Positions 16,983 through 26,776 of a stretch of 64,000 nt of DNA are shown here, piece by piece. The position numbers were made by a program, and so were the translations under genes. A model generated the notes under the pieces. The model saw only the letters and a list, made by a program, of their open reading frames with translations, made no database searches and was not told where the DNA came from. The stretch's first letter is position 1. Each line of letters starts with the position of its first letter. The stretch is from NCBI RefSeq assembly GCF_002863865.1, contig NZ_CP022684.1, forward strand, positions 922,931 through 986,930, written 5' to 3'. Source of the stretch: Ketobacter alkanivorans (GTDB lineage Bacteria > Pseudomonadota > Gammaproteobacteria > Pseudomonadales > Ketobacteraceae).

Positions 16983-17972
16983 TCAGGAAAGCGCCAAAGT
17001 TTCGCCAATTTTCATCACCCTACGGGGCAACTCACTATTAACGGCCAAAAACCGGTCTCGAGGCTCAAGCATCGGTTCGGTAGTGAGACGAATAGTGCCC
17101 CAGTGCATGCCTACCAACTGCCTTGCGTTGATGTCCGCGCCGATCTGAACGGCCTCTTCTGGGGTAGTGTGAACTGAGGACATGAGCGTACGGGGCTGAT
17201 ACGCACCAATGGGAACCAGCCCCAGGTCAAAAGGCTTACAGCGGGCGCCTACCTCGCGAAACACCGGTCCGTATGCCGTGTCTCCCGCAAAGAATACTCT
17301 GTAATCGCCACACTCAATGGCAAAACCACACCAAAGGGTTTTATTCATATCCAGCAATCCTCGCCTGGACATATGTATTGCAGGCAAGCCTGTAATGGAA
17401 TACTGGTTGCCCAGCCATTGCTCATACCAATCCATTTCAACTACATTACGAAAACCTTGCCCCCGCAACAAAGGAATAAGCCCCAGCGGCACACACACCT
17501 GGGCATCAGGAAATCGTCGGGCCAACAACTTAAGCGCTTTGGTATCCAAGTGATCGTAATGATTGTGGGACACCAATATGCAATCCACTTGCGGCAGCTT
17601 TTCAATGGAGATTGCCGAAGGAAACAAACGTTTGGTGCCCGGTGTTGGTACAGGGGAGGCGTAATCAGTAAGATATGGGTCGGTAAGAAAGGTTATTCCA
17701 TCAAGCTGTATCAGGAAGCTGGCGTGCCCAAGCCAAAGCAGCTTGTTATTCCCCTGCTTTTCGTAACAGCCCAAAGCATCGATTTCAGATAACGCGTGAT
17801 CTTCAGGAAAAGGGTTGTTACCCGCCAGTCGCAGCAACTCCCCCATAAAATGCGCAGCTTCCCGGGCCACCTCAGCAGTGATTGCTGCTCGCTTAGGGCT
17901 GCCCGGTGGATTACGAAACCCAGTCCGAGTATGGTGAGACTTATCAGGGTCGAACCAAGGATTACGCGGCAT
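16983..17972 (-). CDS. Metallo-beta-lactamase-fold hydrolase, NAPE-PLD-like
   Basis: 329 aa. Metal ligands are visible: SHNHYDHLD (HxHxDH), FAGDTAY with the bridging Asp, and MHWGT with the last His. WLGHASFLIQLDG and PIGAYQPR are typical of the N-acylphosphatidylethanolamine phospholipase D/UlaG-like branch of the fold. Bacterial members may cleave phospholipid headgroups; the real substrate is unknown. No signal peptide is visible. It overlaps the CBS-domain gene by 11 bp and forms an operon with it and the channel gene. Confidence 0.85.
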   Translation of the reverse strand: MPRNPWFDPDKSHHTRTGFRNPPGSPKRAAITAEVAREAAHFMGELLRLAGNNPFPEDHALSEIDALGCYEKQGNNKLLWLGHASFLIQLDGITFLTDPYLTDYASPVPTPGTKRLFPSAISIEKLPQVDCILVSHNHYDHLDTKALKLLARRFPDAQVCVPLGLIPLLRGQGFRNVVEMDWYEQWLGNQYSITGLPAIHMSRRGLLDMNKTLWCGFAIECGDYRVFFAGDTAYGPVFREVGARCKPFDLGLVPIGAYQPRTLMSSVHTTPEEAVQIGADINARQLVGMHWGTIRLTTEPMLEPRDRFLAVNSELPRRVMKIGETLALS

Positions 17973-18396
17973 CGTTTCCGTCTGGCTTCGCCTTCAATTT
18001 GATCAAGACATCTGCAAATTTTCTGAACACATCATTATGGGTCAATATCCCTGCAAGCTTTTCGTTCTTGGTTACCAAAGCAGAGCCTAAATGTTTGTCG
18101 GCCATGATTTTCAGAACATTGTCCAACGAGGTGTGAATGTCCACCACGTAGGTGCGGGAACTGTAGATATCCTTAACGTACAACTCGTCCTCCAACGAGG
18201 CGCTACTGAAGGGGGACGCAACAAATTTGATATCCCGATCCGTCAACACCCCCACCAGCTTACCATCCTCCGTTACGGGAAGGTGATGAAAGCCCTGCTT
18301 TTCCATCATATCAATCGCATCTTTCAACGGCTCGTTGATATCGATACTGTAGGGGAACGGCGTCATAGTGGTCGCCAGTGTGGGTATGGATTTCAT
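17962..18396 (-). CDS. Two-CBS-domain protein
   Basis: 144 aa from ATG 18396, chosen for the GGAGG site 8 nt upstream; the frame is open further but that part overlaps the channel gene. Two CBS repeats: residues 5-65 (LKDAIDMMEKQGFHHLPVTEDGKLVGVLTDRD) and 72-130 (LDNVLKIMADKHLGSALVTKNEKLAGILTHND). CBS pairs bind adenosyl ligands and gate partner proteins. It starts 4 bp inside the preceding channel gene (ATGA overlap), so it may be a detached regulatory subunit of that channel; this is inference. Confidence 0.88.
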   Translation of the reverse strand: MKSIPTLATTMTPFPYSIDINEPLKDAIDMMEKQGFHHLPVTEDGKLVGVLTDRDIKFVASPFSSASLEDELYVKDIYSSRTYVVDIHTSLDNVLKIMADKHLGSALVTKNEKLAGILTHNDVFRKFADVLIKLKAKPDGNDAA

Positions 18397-20120
18397 GCAC
18401 TGCCTCCGATGTCTTTCGACTGATCTTTCTTCTTGAAGAAACGTTGCCACAGATAGCCAGAAGCTTCGTCCTGTCCGCTGATTACGTACCTTAGCACATT
18501 GGTATTGCAAACCGTCCATAGCATCTGATTCAGCACTCGGCTTTGCCCGCAAAATAGTATTTCATCGCCTATGCGAAGACAAAAGTCCTGTTCCGGCAAC
18601 AAATGCACCTCCCCTGCCCGCATCACCATTAACGCCATAGCAGGAAGCTGTACGCCCCTGCTCTGCGGATGCGTTGAGAGATTCTGTATCTTGACCGGAA
18701 CACCAAATCGCAGTGTCTCGTATATGGCGGGCGTGGTTTCTCTGTCGATACGAATAGACCAGCTGTCTAAAGGATGATCGCGTACCAGCACATCAAAATG
18801 ACATACCAGCTTTTCACACCAGTCTTCATCATGCTGTTTAATTTCTTCCAGAAAGCGCATCAACAAAGGCGTTTTGATTAACACCATAATGCGCTGCGCG
18901 ATAATCATGTTAGGGTCCATGATCATATTAATATTGGCCGCTTTAAACACATCTACGTTGTGATGATGGTTCTGACGCGCCACGATCATCAGGCTCTTTT
19001 TCAGTTCTCGGGCTGTTAGCACAATAGACAGGTTATTGGCGTCGTCGGCCGTTCCGGCAATAATGCCCACCGCATTGTGGATCCCCGCTTCAATCAAGGT
19101 GGTTGCTTCGGTGCCCAACCCCTTAACCACGCGGTAATCATCTTTCAGTTTTCGACCTTCGGGATCAGGTTCAATGATCACTGTTTCCAGGCCATGCTGT
19201 TCGAACCTTTTTTGTATCGCTTGCCCTAAACGACCAAAACCACAGATTATCCAACGCCCCTTTTGCGGTTTGACCACGGAGCTAAGAGAACGATGCTGCG
19301 GGCTTATCAACCAATTGTAGGCTAACTGTCTATAGGGAGAAAACACTGCATTGGTGAGGTAATCAGCAAAGGTTTCAAATGGATCAACCACGTGATCCGT
19401 ACCAAAGGATTTTAGATTTCCGGCATATTCTCGAGTGGCCACACGACTTAACACCATCCGCTCCGGTGACAGTAATTTGCTGGCCAGCGCGATATACAGA
19501 TTTACATGGTCATTATCTGTCAGGCACAGGGTACCAATGCAGTTTTTCATCGCAACACCGGCATCCTTCACGACATCCGGCTCACTGGCATCAGCACACA
19601 GGCTGGGGATATCAAAAGGCAGGTTATCCAGCTCCATCGCATCAATGCGGCTTTGCTTTAACTCAACCACTACGCTCTGGATACCACGACGCGACAGATC
19701 CGCCACCACGGCACTTCCAGTGAGCCCGTATCCACACACTAGATAAAATGGTTGCTTGAGATTCTCTACCCGGTTGCGAAACCGGTGGCGCTGAATCAAA
19801 TTAATGAAGGTTTGATCCCGAAGAGTAGCAATTACAGCACCTATGCTGTAAATCCAACCCACCACGGTTCCATAGATACAGAACAGGGTCCAAAACCGTT
19901 GCGGCGCGGTGAATTCGTACGGTAACTCACCGAAGCCGATGGTGGACCCCATAAAGCTGACAAAATAGAAGGCCTCAAAGAAATTCATATGATGAAGGTT
20001 ACCTTCATCATCGACCCCGGGGATCAACACATACCCCAGTATTGATACAGAATAGATCACGATCAATGCGATCAACGGCGCCCGCAAACGCCGCAGTATC
20101 AAATAGGCGACATAATTCAT
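18393..20120 (-). CDS. Potassium channel with two TrkA-N/RCK domains
   Basis: 575 aa. Two transmembrane helices (residues 12-33 and 75-100) flank a pore loop with filter STIGFGELPY, a variant of TVGYGD. A TrkA-N Rossmann domain follows (about 120-235; YLVCGYGLTGSAVVADL), then a TrkA-C-like spacer, a second TrkA-N (about 285-400; WIICGFGRLGQAIQKRF) and a C-terminal TrkA-C-like part. Known relatives are ligand-gated K+ channels whose RCK rings bind nucleotides or ions. It lies 6 bp downstream of a small membrane protein gene and overlaps the CBS gene by 4 bp. Confidence 0.88.
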   Translation of the reverse strand: MNYVAYLILRRLRAPLIALIVIYSVSILGYVLIPGVDDEGNLHHMNFFEAFYFVSFMGSTIGFGELPYEFTAPQRFWTLFCIYGTVVGWIYSIGAVIATLRDQTFINLIQRHRFRNRVENLKQPFYLVCGYGLTGSAVVADLSRRGIQSVVVELKQSRIDAMELDNLPFDIPSLCADASEPDVVKDAGVAMKNCIGTLCLTDNDHVNLYIALASKLLSPERMVLSRVATREYAGNLKSFGTDHVVDPFETFADYLTNAVFSPYRQLAYNWLISPQHRSLSSVVKPQKGRWIICGFGRLGQAIQKRFEQHGLETVIIEPDPEGRKLKDDYRVVKGLGTEATTLIEAGIHNAVGIIAGTADDANNLSIVLTARELKKSLMIVARQNHHHNVDVFKAANINMIMDPNMIIAQRIMVLIKTPLLMRFLEEIKQHDEDWCEKLVCHFDVLVRDHPLDSWSIRIDRETTPAIYETLRFGVPVKIQNLSTHPQSRGVQLPAMALMVMRAGEVHLLPEQDFCLRIGDEILFCGQSRVLNQMLWTVCNTNVLRYVISGQDEASGYLWQRFFKKKDQSKDIGGSA

Positions 20121-20126
20121 AATGAG

Positions 20127-20510
20127 CTAGCGACGCACAGTGATAGTTTCTACCACCAACAACACGACAGAAATGACATTGGCCAGCAATGCGCCTCCTG
20201 ACATGGATACCACGCTGGCAATCAACTCTTCGGTTAGCCCCGCTTCGCTGATATTGGATGCGTAAGCCCAGAGCAGAGCCGCCACAATGAGCTGGAGATC
20301 TGCCACCAGGCTGGTGGCCAACAGCACTGCACCCAAGTGAGTGCGATCACCGAGCTTCATCACTGTTGCTATCAGACTGATCACTAATGCAGCGAACAGT
20401 TCGAACACGTTGTGATGATCAACGTCGTGAATCTCTCCCAGAAAAAACCCGAAGTTGAGGGTTGCGGCTAGAATTATAAAAAATGCAAATATGACTTTTT
20501 CGGTATTCAT
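20127..20510 (-). CDS. Small four-helix membrane protein (DUF6394-like)
   Basis: 127 aa. Hydrophobic segments: 6-23, 36-52, 60-82 and 98-121. HDVDHHNVFELFAALVISLIATVMKLGDRTH is a conspicuous loop-helix with His and Asp. It is immediately upstream of the K+ channel gene (6 bp), and the pairing suggests a functional link. The family name is a tentative recognition; no function is known to me. Confidence 0.6.
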   Translation of the reverse strand: MNTEKVIFAFFIILAATLNFGFFLGEIHDVDHHNVFELFAALVISLIATVMKLGDRTHLGAVLLATSLVADLQLIVAALLWAYASNISEAGLTEELIASVVSMSGGALLANVISVVLLVVETITVRR

Positions 20511-20544
20511 TCAGGTTCCCCATCATCCTTAAAGGTGGTGATCC

Positions 20545-20820
20545 TTATCTGAAAATCAGCACCCATCCGCCTATGAGTATAAAGCCTATTCCCGCAATCA
20601 TCGACAGGGCTTTTTCACTGATATACTGAGACACCACACTGCCTGCCAACACGCCAATCGCAGCAGCCACCACCAGCGCCGAAGCAGAGGCCAAAAATAC
20701 GGTCCATTTGCTCACCTCTTTATCTGATGCAAACAGCATGGTGGCAAGCTGAGTTTTATCACCCAACTCGGCAATGAATACGCTGACAAATACGGTGAGA
20801 AAAACGCGCCAATCCATCAT
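20545..20820 (-). CDS. UPF0016/GDT1 (TMEM165) family protein, single-repeat form
   Basis: 91 aa with three hydrophobic helices. The family signature E-x-G-D-K-T is present at residues 18-23 (ELGDKTQLATMLFA). Full-length family members carry two such repeats; this one has only one, so it should act as a homo- or hetero-oligomer. Relatives export Mn2+ or Ca2+ (MneA/Mnx). Bacterial single-repeat forms often come as adjacent pairs, but no second repeat gene is next to it here. It begins 9 bp after bluB. Confidence 0.85.
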   Translation of the reverse strand: MMDWRVFLTVFVSVFIAELGDKTQLATMLFASDKEVSKWTVFLASASALVVAAAIGVLAGSVVSQYISEKALSMIAGIGFILIGGWVLIFR

Positions 20821-20829
20821 TTACCCCTG

Positions 20830-21492
20830 TCATGTATGGTCGAAATGGTTGTGGGTTTCGCGAAACACCACAGATTTTAGGTTCTTACGACGCGCCCATT
20901 GCAAGCGCTCCAGCTCTGGCTGACTGTAAAATTCGTCCACATAACCCAGGCACAGGTAGCCCACCAGCTCTCGATCAGAAGGCACGCCAAGAATACGCTT
21001 GACCTGCTCTGGATCCAGTATGCTCACCCAGCCCATTCCAATGTTTAGGCTGCGCGCCATCAACCACATGTTCTGGATTGCACACACCACACTGTAGCGC
21101 CCCACTTCGTCCATACTGGTCTGGCCTAACACGGGTTCGTTATGGGGGCGATAAAATACCGCTATATTAAGCGGGGATTCCACAATACCATCCAACTTTA
21201 AGCGCTGGTATTGCGCCGCTTTTGCACCCTCAAAAAGCTCAACTGCTTTACTATTTTCACGATCAAAACAAGCTCTGATGGCCTCTCGGCGCTGCGCAGA
21301 GGTTACCACCACGAACTCCCAAGGTTGCGAAAACCCTACCGACGGCGCACAACTCGCTGCCTCCAGGATCATCTGCAGCGAATGCTCGGGGATGGGGTCA
21401 CTGTGGAAACGGTTACCCCGCACGTCTCGCCGGTGCAGCAGGATTTCCTGCAACAGGCTGGCTTCATCTGGGGAAAATCGGCGCCCTTTCAT
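20830..21492 (-). CDS. bluB: 5,6-dimethylbenzimidazole synthase (BluB)
   Basis: 220 aa, nitroreductase-like flavoprotein. It fragments FMNH2 with O2 to make 5,6-dimethylbenzimidazole, the lower ligand of cobalamin. Diagnostic stretches: RRDVRGNRF, AASCAPSVGFSQPWEFV, SPLNIAVFY, VCAIQNMWLMARSLNIGMGWVSI and YLCLGYVDEFYSQPELE. The Asp that replaces the usual nitroreductase residue in BluB is consistent with the GRYS/QTSMDE region but was not aligned. It is the first gene before the UPF0016 gene. No cobalamin riboswitch was recognised upstream and no other B12 genes are in the window. Confidence 0.9.
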   Translation of the reverse strand: MKGRRFSPDEASLLQEILLHRRDVRGNRFHSDPIPEHSLQMILEAASCAPSVGFSQPWEFVVVTSAQRREAIRACFDRENSKAVELFEGAKAAQYQRLKLDGIVESPLNIAVFYRPHNEPVLGQTSMDEVGRYSVVCAIQNMWLMARSLNIGMGWVSILDPEQVKRILGVPSDRELVGYLCLGYVDEFYSQPELERLQWARRKNLKSVVFRETHNHFDHT

Positions 21493-21598
21493 GGAAAAGC
21501 GGATCTCTAAGTGGTGAAAAGACGGGCAATTATAGAGACTTTACGCCAGTGCGGGAACGGACAACGTGAAATTGCAAAAAAATGCGAGGTAGCAGTGG

Positions 21599-21643
21599 AA
21601 AAACAAACGCCGGATACCCACATAAAGTGAGTATCCGGCGTTT
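21599..21643 (-). terminator. Strong intrinsic terminator of fadBA
   Basis: 13-bp perfect stem (21605-21617 with 21631-21643), an inner CAC/GTG pair in the loop, and a minus-strand tail GTTTGTTTTTCC. It is 35 bp downstream of the fadA stop. Confidence 0.92.
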
Positions 21644-21678
21644 ACCCTGTACGGTGAGCTTACCCGATAACGACGCGT

Positions 21679-22878
<1,200 letters not shown>

Positions 22879-25026
22879 TTATTGGTAGAAAGATTCGCCG
22901 TTGGCGGCCATTTCACGCAGTTTTGCAGTGGGTTCGTACAGACCACCAAGATCCTTGTACTTATCGCACAGCTCAACAAACGCTTTCACACCAATGGAAT
23001 CAATGTATTTCAGCGCACCACCACGGAATGGAGGGAAGCCGATACCCATAATCAAAGCCATATCGGCGTCTGGTACGGAAGACACAATGTTCTCTTCCAG
23101 ACAACGCACCAACTCCAGACACATTGGAATCATCAGACGATCAATGATTTCCTGATCTTCGAAGTCCTTACTGGCACCAACATGAGGTTTAATCAGCTCA
23201 TAGGTCGCTTCATCAACCACTTTCTTGGGTTTGCCCTTCTTGTCAGTTTCGTATTTATAGAAACCGATGCCGTTCTTTTGGCCGAAGCGCTTGTTCTCAA
23301 ACATTACTTCAGACGCATCTTTGTAATCATGCTTCATTCGGTCAGGGAAGCCCTCAGCCATAACTTCAGCCGCATGCACACCCGTATCGATGCCAACAAC
23401 ATCCATCAGGTAAGCAGGCCCCATCGGCCAGCCGAAACGTTCCATAACCTTATCGATTTTCTGGAAATCAGCGCCGTCCCGCAGCATCATGCCGAAGCCA
23501 CCGAAGTATGGGAACAACACGCGATTCACCAGGAAGCCTGGGCAGTCATTCACAACAACGGGGGTTTTACCCATCTTTTTGGCATAGGCTACCGTGGTAG
23601 CAACCGCTTCTTCAGAAGATTTCTCGCCACGAATAACTTCAACCAACGGCATCATGTGTACTGGGTTGAAGAAGTGCATACCGACGAAATTTTCTGGTTT
23701 TTCCAGCGCTTCTGCCAGCTTAGTGATCGAGATGGTAGAAGTGTTGGACGCCAGGATAGTGCCGTCTTTCACGTTCTTCTCAACATCAGCCAGCACGCTT
23801 TGCTTGATCTTCACATTCTCAACGACGGCCTCTACTACGATGTCCACACCTTGGAAATCACCGTAGTTCAGGGTTGGGCGTATGGATGAAAGAACCTGAC
23901 CCATTTTAGCGGGCTGCATTTTCTTGCGATCAACACGCTTGGCCAACAACTTGGTCGCTTCGGACATACCCAGCTCCAAAGCTGGCTCGTTGATGTCCTT
24001 CATGATGATGGGCGTTCCTTTAGAGGCAGACTGGAACGCGATACCGCCGCCCATAATGCCTGCACCCAGCACCGCAGCCAGATTCACCGGCTTGGCTTGC
24101 TTTTCCCACTTGCTAGCAACTTTCTTGAGGATCTGATCGTTCATGAACAAACCGATCAGCGAGCTGGCAACCGGGGTGGTCGCGACTTTAGCGAAGCCTT
24201 TAGCTTCCACTTCCAGCGCCTTGTCACGGGTCATGCCAGCATGCTGCTGCATGGTTTGAACCGCTGCCATTGGTGCAGGATAGTTACGGCCAGCTTGCTG
24301 CATAACCATTGCGGAGCAAGTCTGGAACGCCATCATGTTTTCCATGGGTGGCAGACGCAGAGGATCCAGTTTCTCCTGGCGCTTGGCTTTGTAATCGATC
24401 TTGCCAGCGATACAGTCCTTAACCAGAGACAACGCTGCATCGCGCAGTTTCTCAGGAGCAACAACGGCATCCACAACACCGTCTTTCAATGCTTTCTCAG
24501 GCTTATGCTGACCACCGGCGGCAATCCACTCAACGGCGTTATCAACACCGATAACCCGAGGCATGCGCACAGTGCCACCAAAACCTGGATACAAACCCAG
24601 TTTCACTTCTGGCAGGCCACATTGAGCCTCAGTGGACATAACACGAAAATCGGTAGCCAGACACATTTCCAGACCACCACCCAAAGCGATACCGTTCATG
24701 GCGGTGACCGTTGGGAAAGGCAGGTCTTCAATGGCGTTGAAGGCTTGGTTTGACTTAATACACCAGCCGGCGATTTCTTCTTCCGAGAGGGTAAACAATG
24801 CACCAAATTCGGTGATGTCCGCACCCACGATAAATACAGACTTCGCACTGGTAACAATCATACCTTTAATAGAGCTGTCCGCTTTCATTGCTTCAGCAGC
24901 AGCACCCAACTCTTCGACTGTCTGGCGATTAAATTTGTTAACCGACTCGCCTTCCAGATCGAAATTTAATTCTACGATGCCGTCTTCTAACGATTTGACC
25001 GTTACGGCTTTTCCTTCATATATCAT
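22879..25026 (-). CDS. fadB: Fatty-acid oxidation complex alpha subunit
   Basis: 715 aa from ATG 25026 with GGGAG 8 nt upstream (a TTG precedes it in frame). Residues 1-190 are the enoyl-CoA hydratase/isomerase domain ([28 protein letters not shown] with the oxyanion glycines, [14 protein letters not shown]). Residues 310-500 are the NAD-binding 3-hydroxyacyl-CoA dehydrogenase ([27 protein letters not shown] with the catalytic His). Two C-terminal dehydrogenase domains follow ([23 protein letters not shown]). It performs hydration, oxidation and isomerisation of the beta-oxidation cycle. Confidence 0.97.
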   Translation of the reverse strand: MIYEGKAVTVKSLEDGIVELNFDLEGESVNKFNRQTVEELGAAAEAMKADSSIKGMIVTSAKSVFIVGADITEFGALFTLSEEEIAGWCIKSNQAFNAIEDLPFPTVTAMNGIALGGGLEMCLATDFRVMSTEAQCGLPEVKLGLYPGFGGTVRMPRVIGVDNAVEWIAAGGQHKPEKALKDGVVDAVVAPEKLRDAALSLVKDCIAGKIDYKAKRQEKLDPLRLPPMENMMAFQTCSAMVMQQAGRNYPAPMAAVQTMQQHAGMTRDKALEVEAKGFAKVATTPVASSLIGLFMNDQILKKVASKWEKQAKPVNLAAVLGAGIMGGGIAFQSASKGTPIIMKDINEPALELGMSEATKLLAKRVDRKKMQPAKMGQVLSSIRPTLNYGDFQGVDIVVEAVVENVKIKQSVLADVEKNVKDGTILASNTSTISITKLAEALEKPENFVGMHFFNPVHMMPLVEVIRGEKSSEEAVATTVAYAKKMGKTPVVVNDCPGFLVNRVLFPYFGGFGMMLRDGADFQKIDKVMERFGWPMGPAYLMDVVGIDTGVHAAEVMAEGFPDRMKHDYKDASEVMFENKRFGQKNGIGFYKYETDKKGKPKKVVDEATYELIKPHVGASKDFEDQEIIDRLMIPMCLELVRCLEENIVSSVPDADMALIMGIGFPPFRGGALKYIDSIGVKAFVELCDKYKDLGGLYEPTAKLREMAANGESFYQ

Positions 25027-25078
25027 CAACGTTTCTCCCGCACTGGGTTAACGACTAGAGACTCAATTTATTGTTTGA

Positions 25079-25098
25079 TTTCAAACGATAGTTTGAAA
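25079..25098 (-). promoter_or_regulatory. PsrA-type operator upstream of fadBA
   Basis: Perfect inverted repeat TTTCAAAC-GATA-GTTTGAAA. It contains CAAAC-N4-GTTTG, the motif described for PsrA of Pseudomonas, a fatty-acid-responsive TetR repressor of fadBA. An overlapping half-site GTTTG at 25073-25077 extends it. It lies about 53 bp before the fadB start. Confidence 0.75.
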
Positions 25099-25266
25099 GT
25101 GCAAGGCATGTTGCCGACTCCTACTGTTTTTGGCAAGTTTTTTAGGGGTCTTATAAGAAAACTGTCACTCCAAAGCAGGTATTCGTCCTTTTCCGCATAC
25201 TGACTTGGCAGTCATATCAGAAACCGGTTAGCCTACTCTGCTTCAATCTCAGTTTCAGGCCAAGCT

Positions 25267-25734
25267 ATGACAGAACTATGTCCCTGCGGCAGTGGCGATA
25301 GCTACCAACAATGCTGCGGCAGTTATCATCAAGGGAATGCCACCCCCACCACAGCAGAACAGCTTATGCGTTCTCGCTACAGCGCCTTCGCCAGAAAACT
25401 CCCTGTATACCTTTTGGAGACCCTGCATCCATCAAAGCGCGCCCCGGATGAACTTGCCAAACTAGAGCAGTCTGTAGCACAGGGGCGCTGGCTTGGGCTG
25501 AAGATCATTAGCTGCAGAGACGGCTTAGCAGATCAAGACACAGGCTACGTTGCATTCAAAGCAAGCCACGAAGATGCCAGTCAGCAGACCGTTCTGGAGG
25601 AAAACTCTCGATTTATAAAAGAAAACAACCGCTGGTATTACGTGGATGGTGTACTCGCCCCCCATAAGCCCCCCGGCCGAAACGATGCATGTTGGTGCGG
25701 TAGCGGTAAGAAATATAAGAAATGCCACGGTTAA
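25267..25734 (+). CDS. YchJ-family protein with N- and C-terminal SEC-C zinc motifs
   Basis: 155 aa. It has SEC-C motifs at both ends: residues 5-17 (CPCGSGDSYQQCC) and near the C-terminus (CWCGSGKKYKKCHG). Between them lies an NTF2-like domain (AEQLMRSRYSAFARKLPVYLLETLHPS). These features define the YchJ/UPF0225 family, whose role is unknown; SEC-C motifs bind zinc and often contact proteins or ribosomes. The gene stands alone, divergent from fadBA. Confidence 0.9.
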   Translation: MTELCPCGSGDSYQQCCGSYHQGNATPTTAEQLMRSRYSAFARKLPVYLLETLHPSKRAPDELAKLEQSVAQGRWLGLKIISCRDGLADQDTGYVAFKASHEDASQQTVLEENSRFIKENNRWYYVDGVLAPHKPPGRNDACWCGSGKKYKKCHG

Positions 25735-25865
25735 TGCGTCGGATACGATATGTCACCTCGTTATAACCCCACTTTTCATATAAAAAAGGATCACTACACG
25801 GACGCTGAAATTAGGTGGATAGTAGATAGGGCCCTGTCATAAATGGAATAGTGGGAGACCTGATC

Positions 25866-26381
25866 ATGAAACGACTTTATTACCTATTTAAGGGAACCCA
25901 GTTTGCTCGCGCAATTAGCAATGATCTAAAGGATGCAGGTATCGATGAAGGCCAGCTACACTTCCTGAGCAATGATCAAGCTGGGCTGCAAACCGCCCAT
26001 GTACATAAAGCAGACATCTTCGAAGAGCGTGACATTCCCCATCGTGGCACTTGGGGTGCCATTATCGGCCTCGGCGCGGGCATCCTGTTCGCAGCGTATT
26101 TGTTGACGTCCGAACTAGGCCCACACCTTACCTTCTCGATCTTTGTATTGGTGTGTTTATTGTTCATGTTGCTAGGTGCCTGGGCAGGTGGTTTCATCGG
26201 AATATCCAGTAAAAACCATCATATTTCACGGTTTGAAAGTGCATTGGAAGAAGGCGACACATTGCTTATGCTGGATGCCTACAATGATACTGAGGAAACC
26301 GCGCTTAAACAGCTGATGCACACCAGGCATATGGAAGCCAGTTACGAAGGGGAAGACGACAACTATAGAGTCTTTTTTTGA
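25866..26381 (+). CDS. Membrane protein of unknown function with two transmembrane segments
   Basis: 171 aa from ATG 25866, preceded by GGGAG at good spacing; a GTG at 25851 is the alternative. The N-terminal 60 residues are a soluble domain (YYLFKGTQFARAISNDLKDAG, then an IDEGQLHFLSNDQ strand). A Gly-rich hairpin follows with helices about 68-90 (WGAIIGLGAGILFAAYLL) and 96-122 (FSIFVLVCLLFMLLGAWAGGF). The C-terminal soluble part resembles small ferredoxin-like domains (ALEEGDTLLMLDAYN). No family named. Confidence 0.6.
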   Translation: MKRLYYLFKGTQFARAISNDLKDAGIDEGQLHFLSNDQAGLQTAHVHKADIFEERDIPHRGTWGAIIGLGAGILFAAYLLTSELGPHLTFSIFVLVCLLFMLLGAWAGGFIGISSKNHHISRFESALEEGDTLLMLDAYNDTEETALKQLMHTRHMEASYEGEDDNYRVFF

Positions 26382-26413
26382 ACGGCGCAGCAAGCCTTGC
26401 TCACCCGAACAAT

Positions 26414-26758
26414 CTACAGGCTGTTATTGAGTAGCAAGGTTACGGTAGAGAACTCCTCACTCAGGCTGGCAAGTACCTCTTCCGCGCCAGCCATCTTTCC
26501 ATCTTTACCCATCATCTCAAGCTGGCGGGCAAATTCGGAAAGACGAAACGCGCATACGTTTGAGGATGACCCTTTCAAACTGTGAGCGACTTTGCGCAAT
26601 TCATCGCAGTCTTGTTGTGCGATGATGTCGGCTAGCTGTTCAACCTTGCTCAAGGAATCCGCAACAAAGGTATTCACCAGCGTTTCGAATTCACTCTCCA
26701 TAATCTCTTTTAGATCCTGTAAAGCGCCGATATCCAGATGTTCTTCAGGGTTACTCAT
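26414..26758 (-). CDS. hptB: Hpt phosphotransfer protein, HptB-like
   Basis: 114 aa, one histidine phosphotransfer domain. The phospho-accepting His59 lies in AHSLKGSSSN. In Pseudomonas aeruginosa HptB takes phosphate from hybrid kinases and passes it to HsbR, tuning swarming and flagellar gene expression. The gene order here (hsbA, hsbR, then hptB) keeps those partners together, 18 bp behind hsbR. The hybrid kinases are not in the window. Assignment to HptB rests on domain plus neighbours. Confidence 0.85.
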   Translation of the reverse strand: MSNPEEHLDIGALQDLKEIMESEFETLVNTFVADSLSKVEQLADIIAQQDCDELRKVAHSLKGSSSNVCAFRLSEFARQLEMMGKDGKMAGAEEVLASLSEEFSTVTLLLNNSL

Positions 26759-26776
26759 AATCGCTTTATCCTGTTC

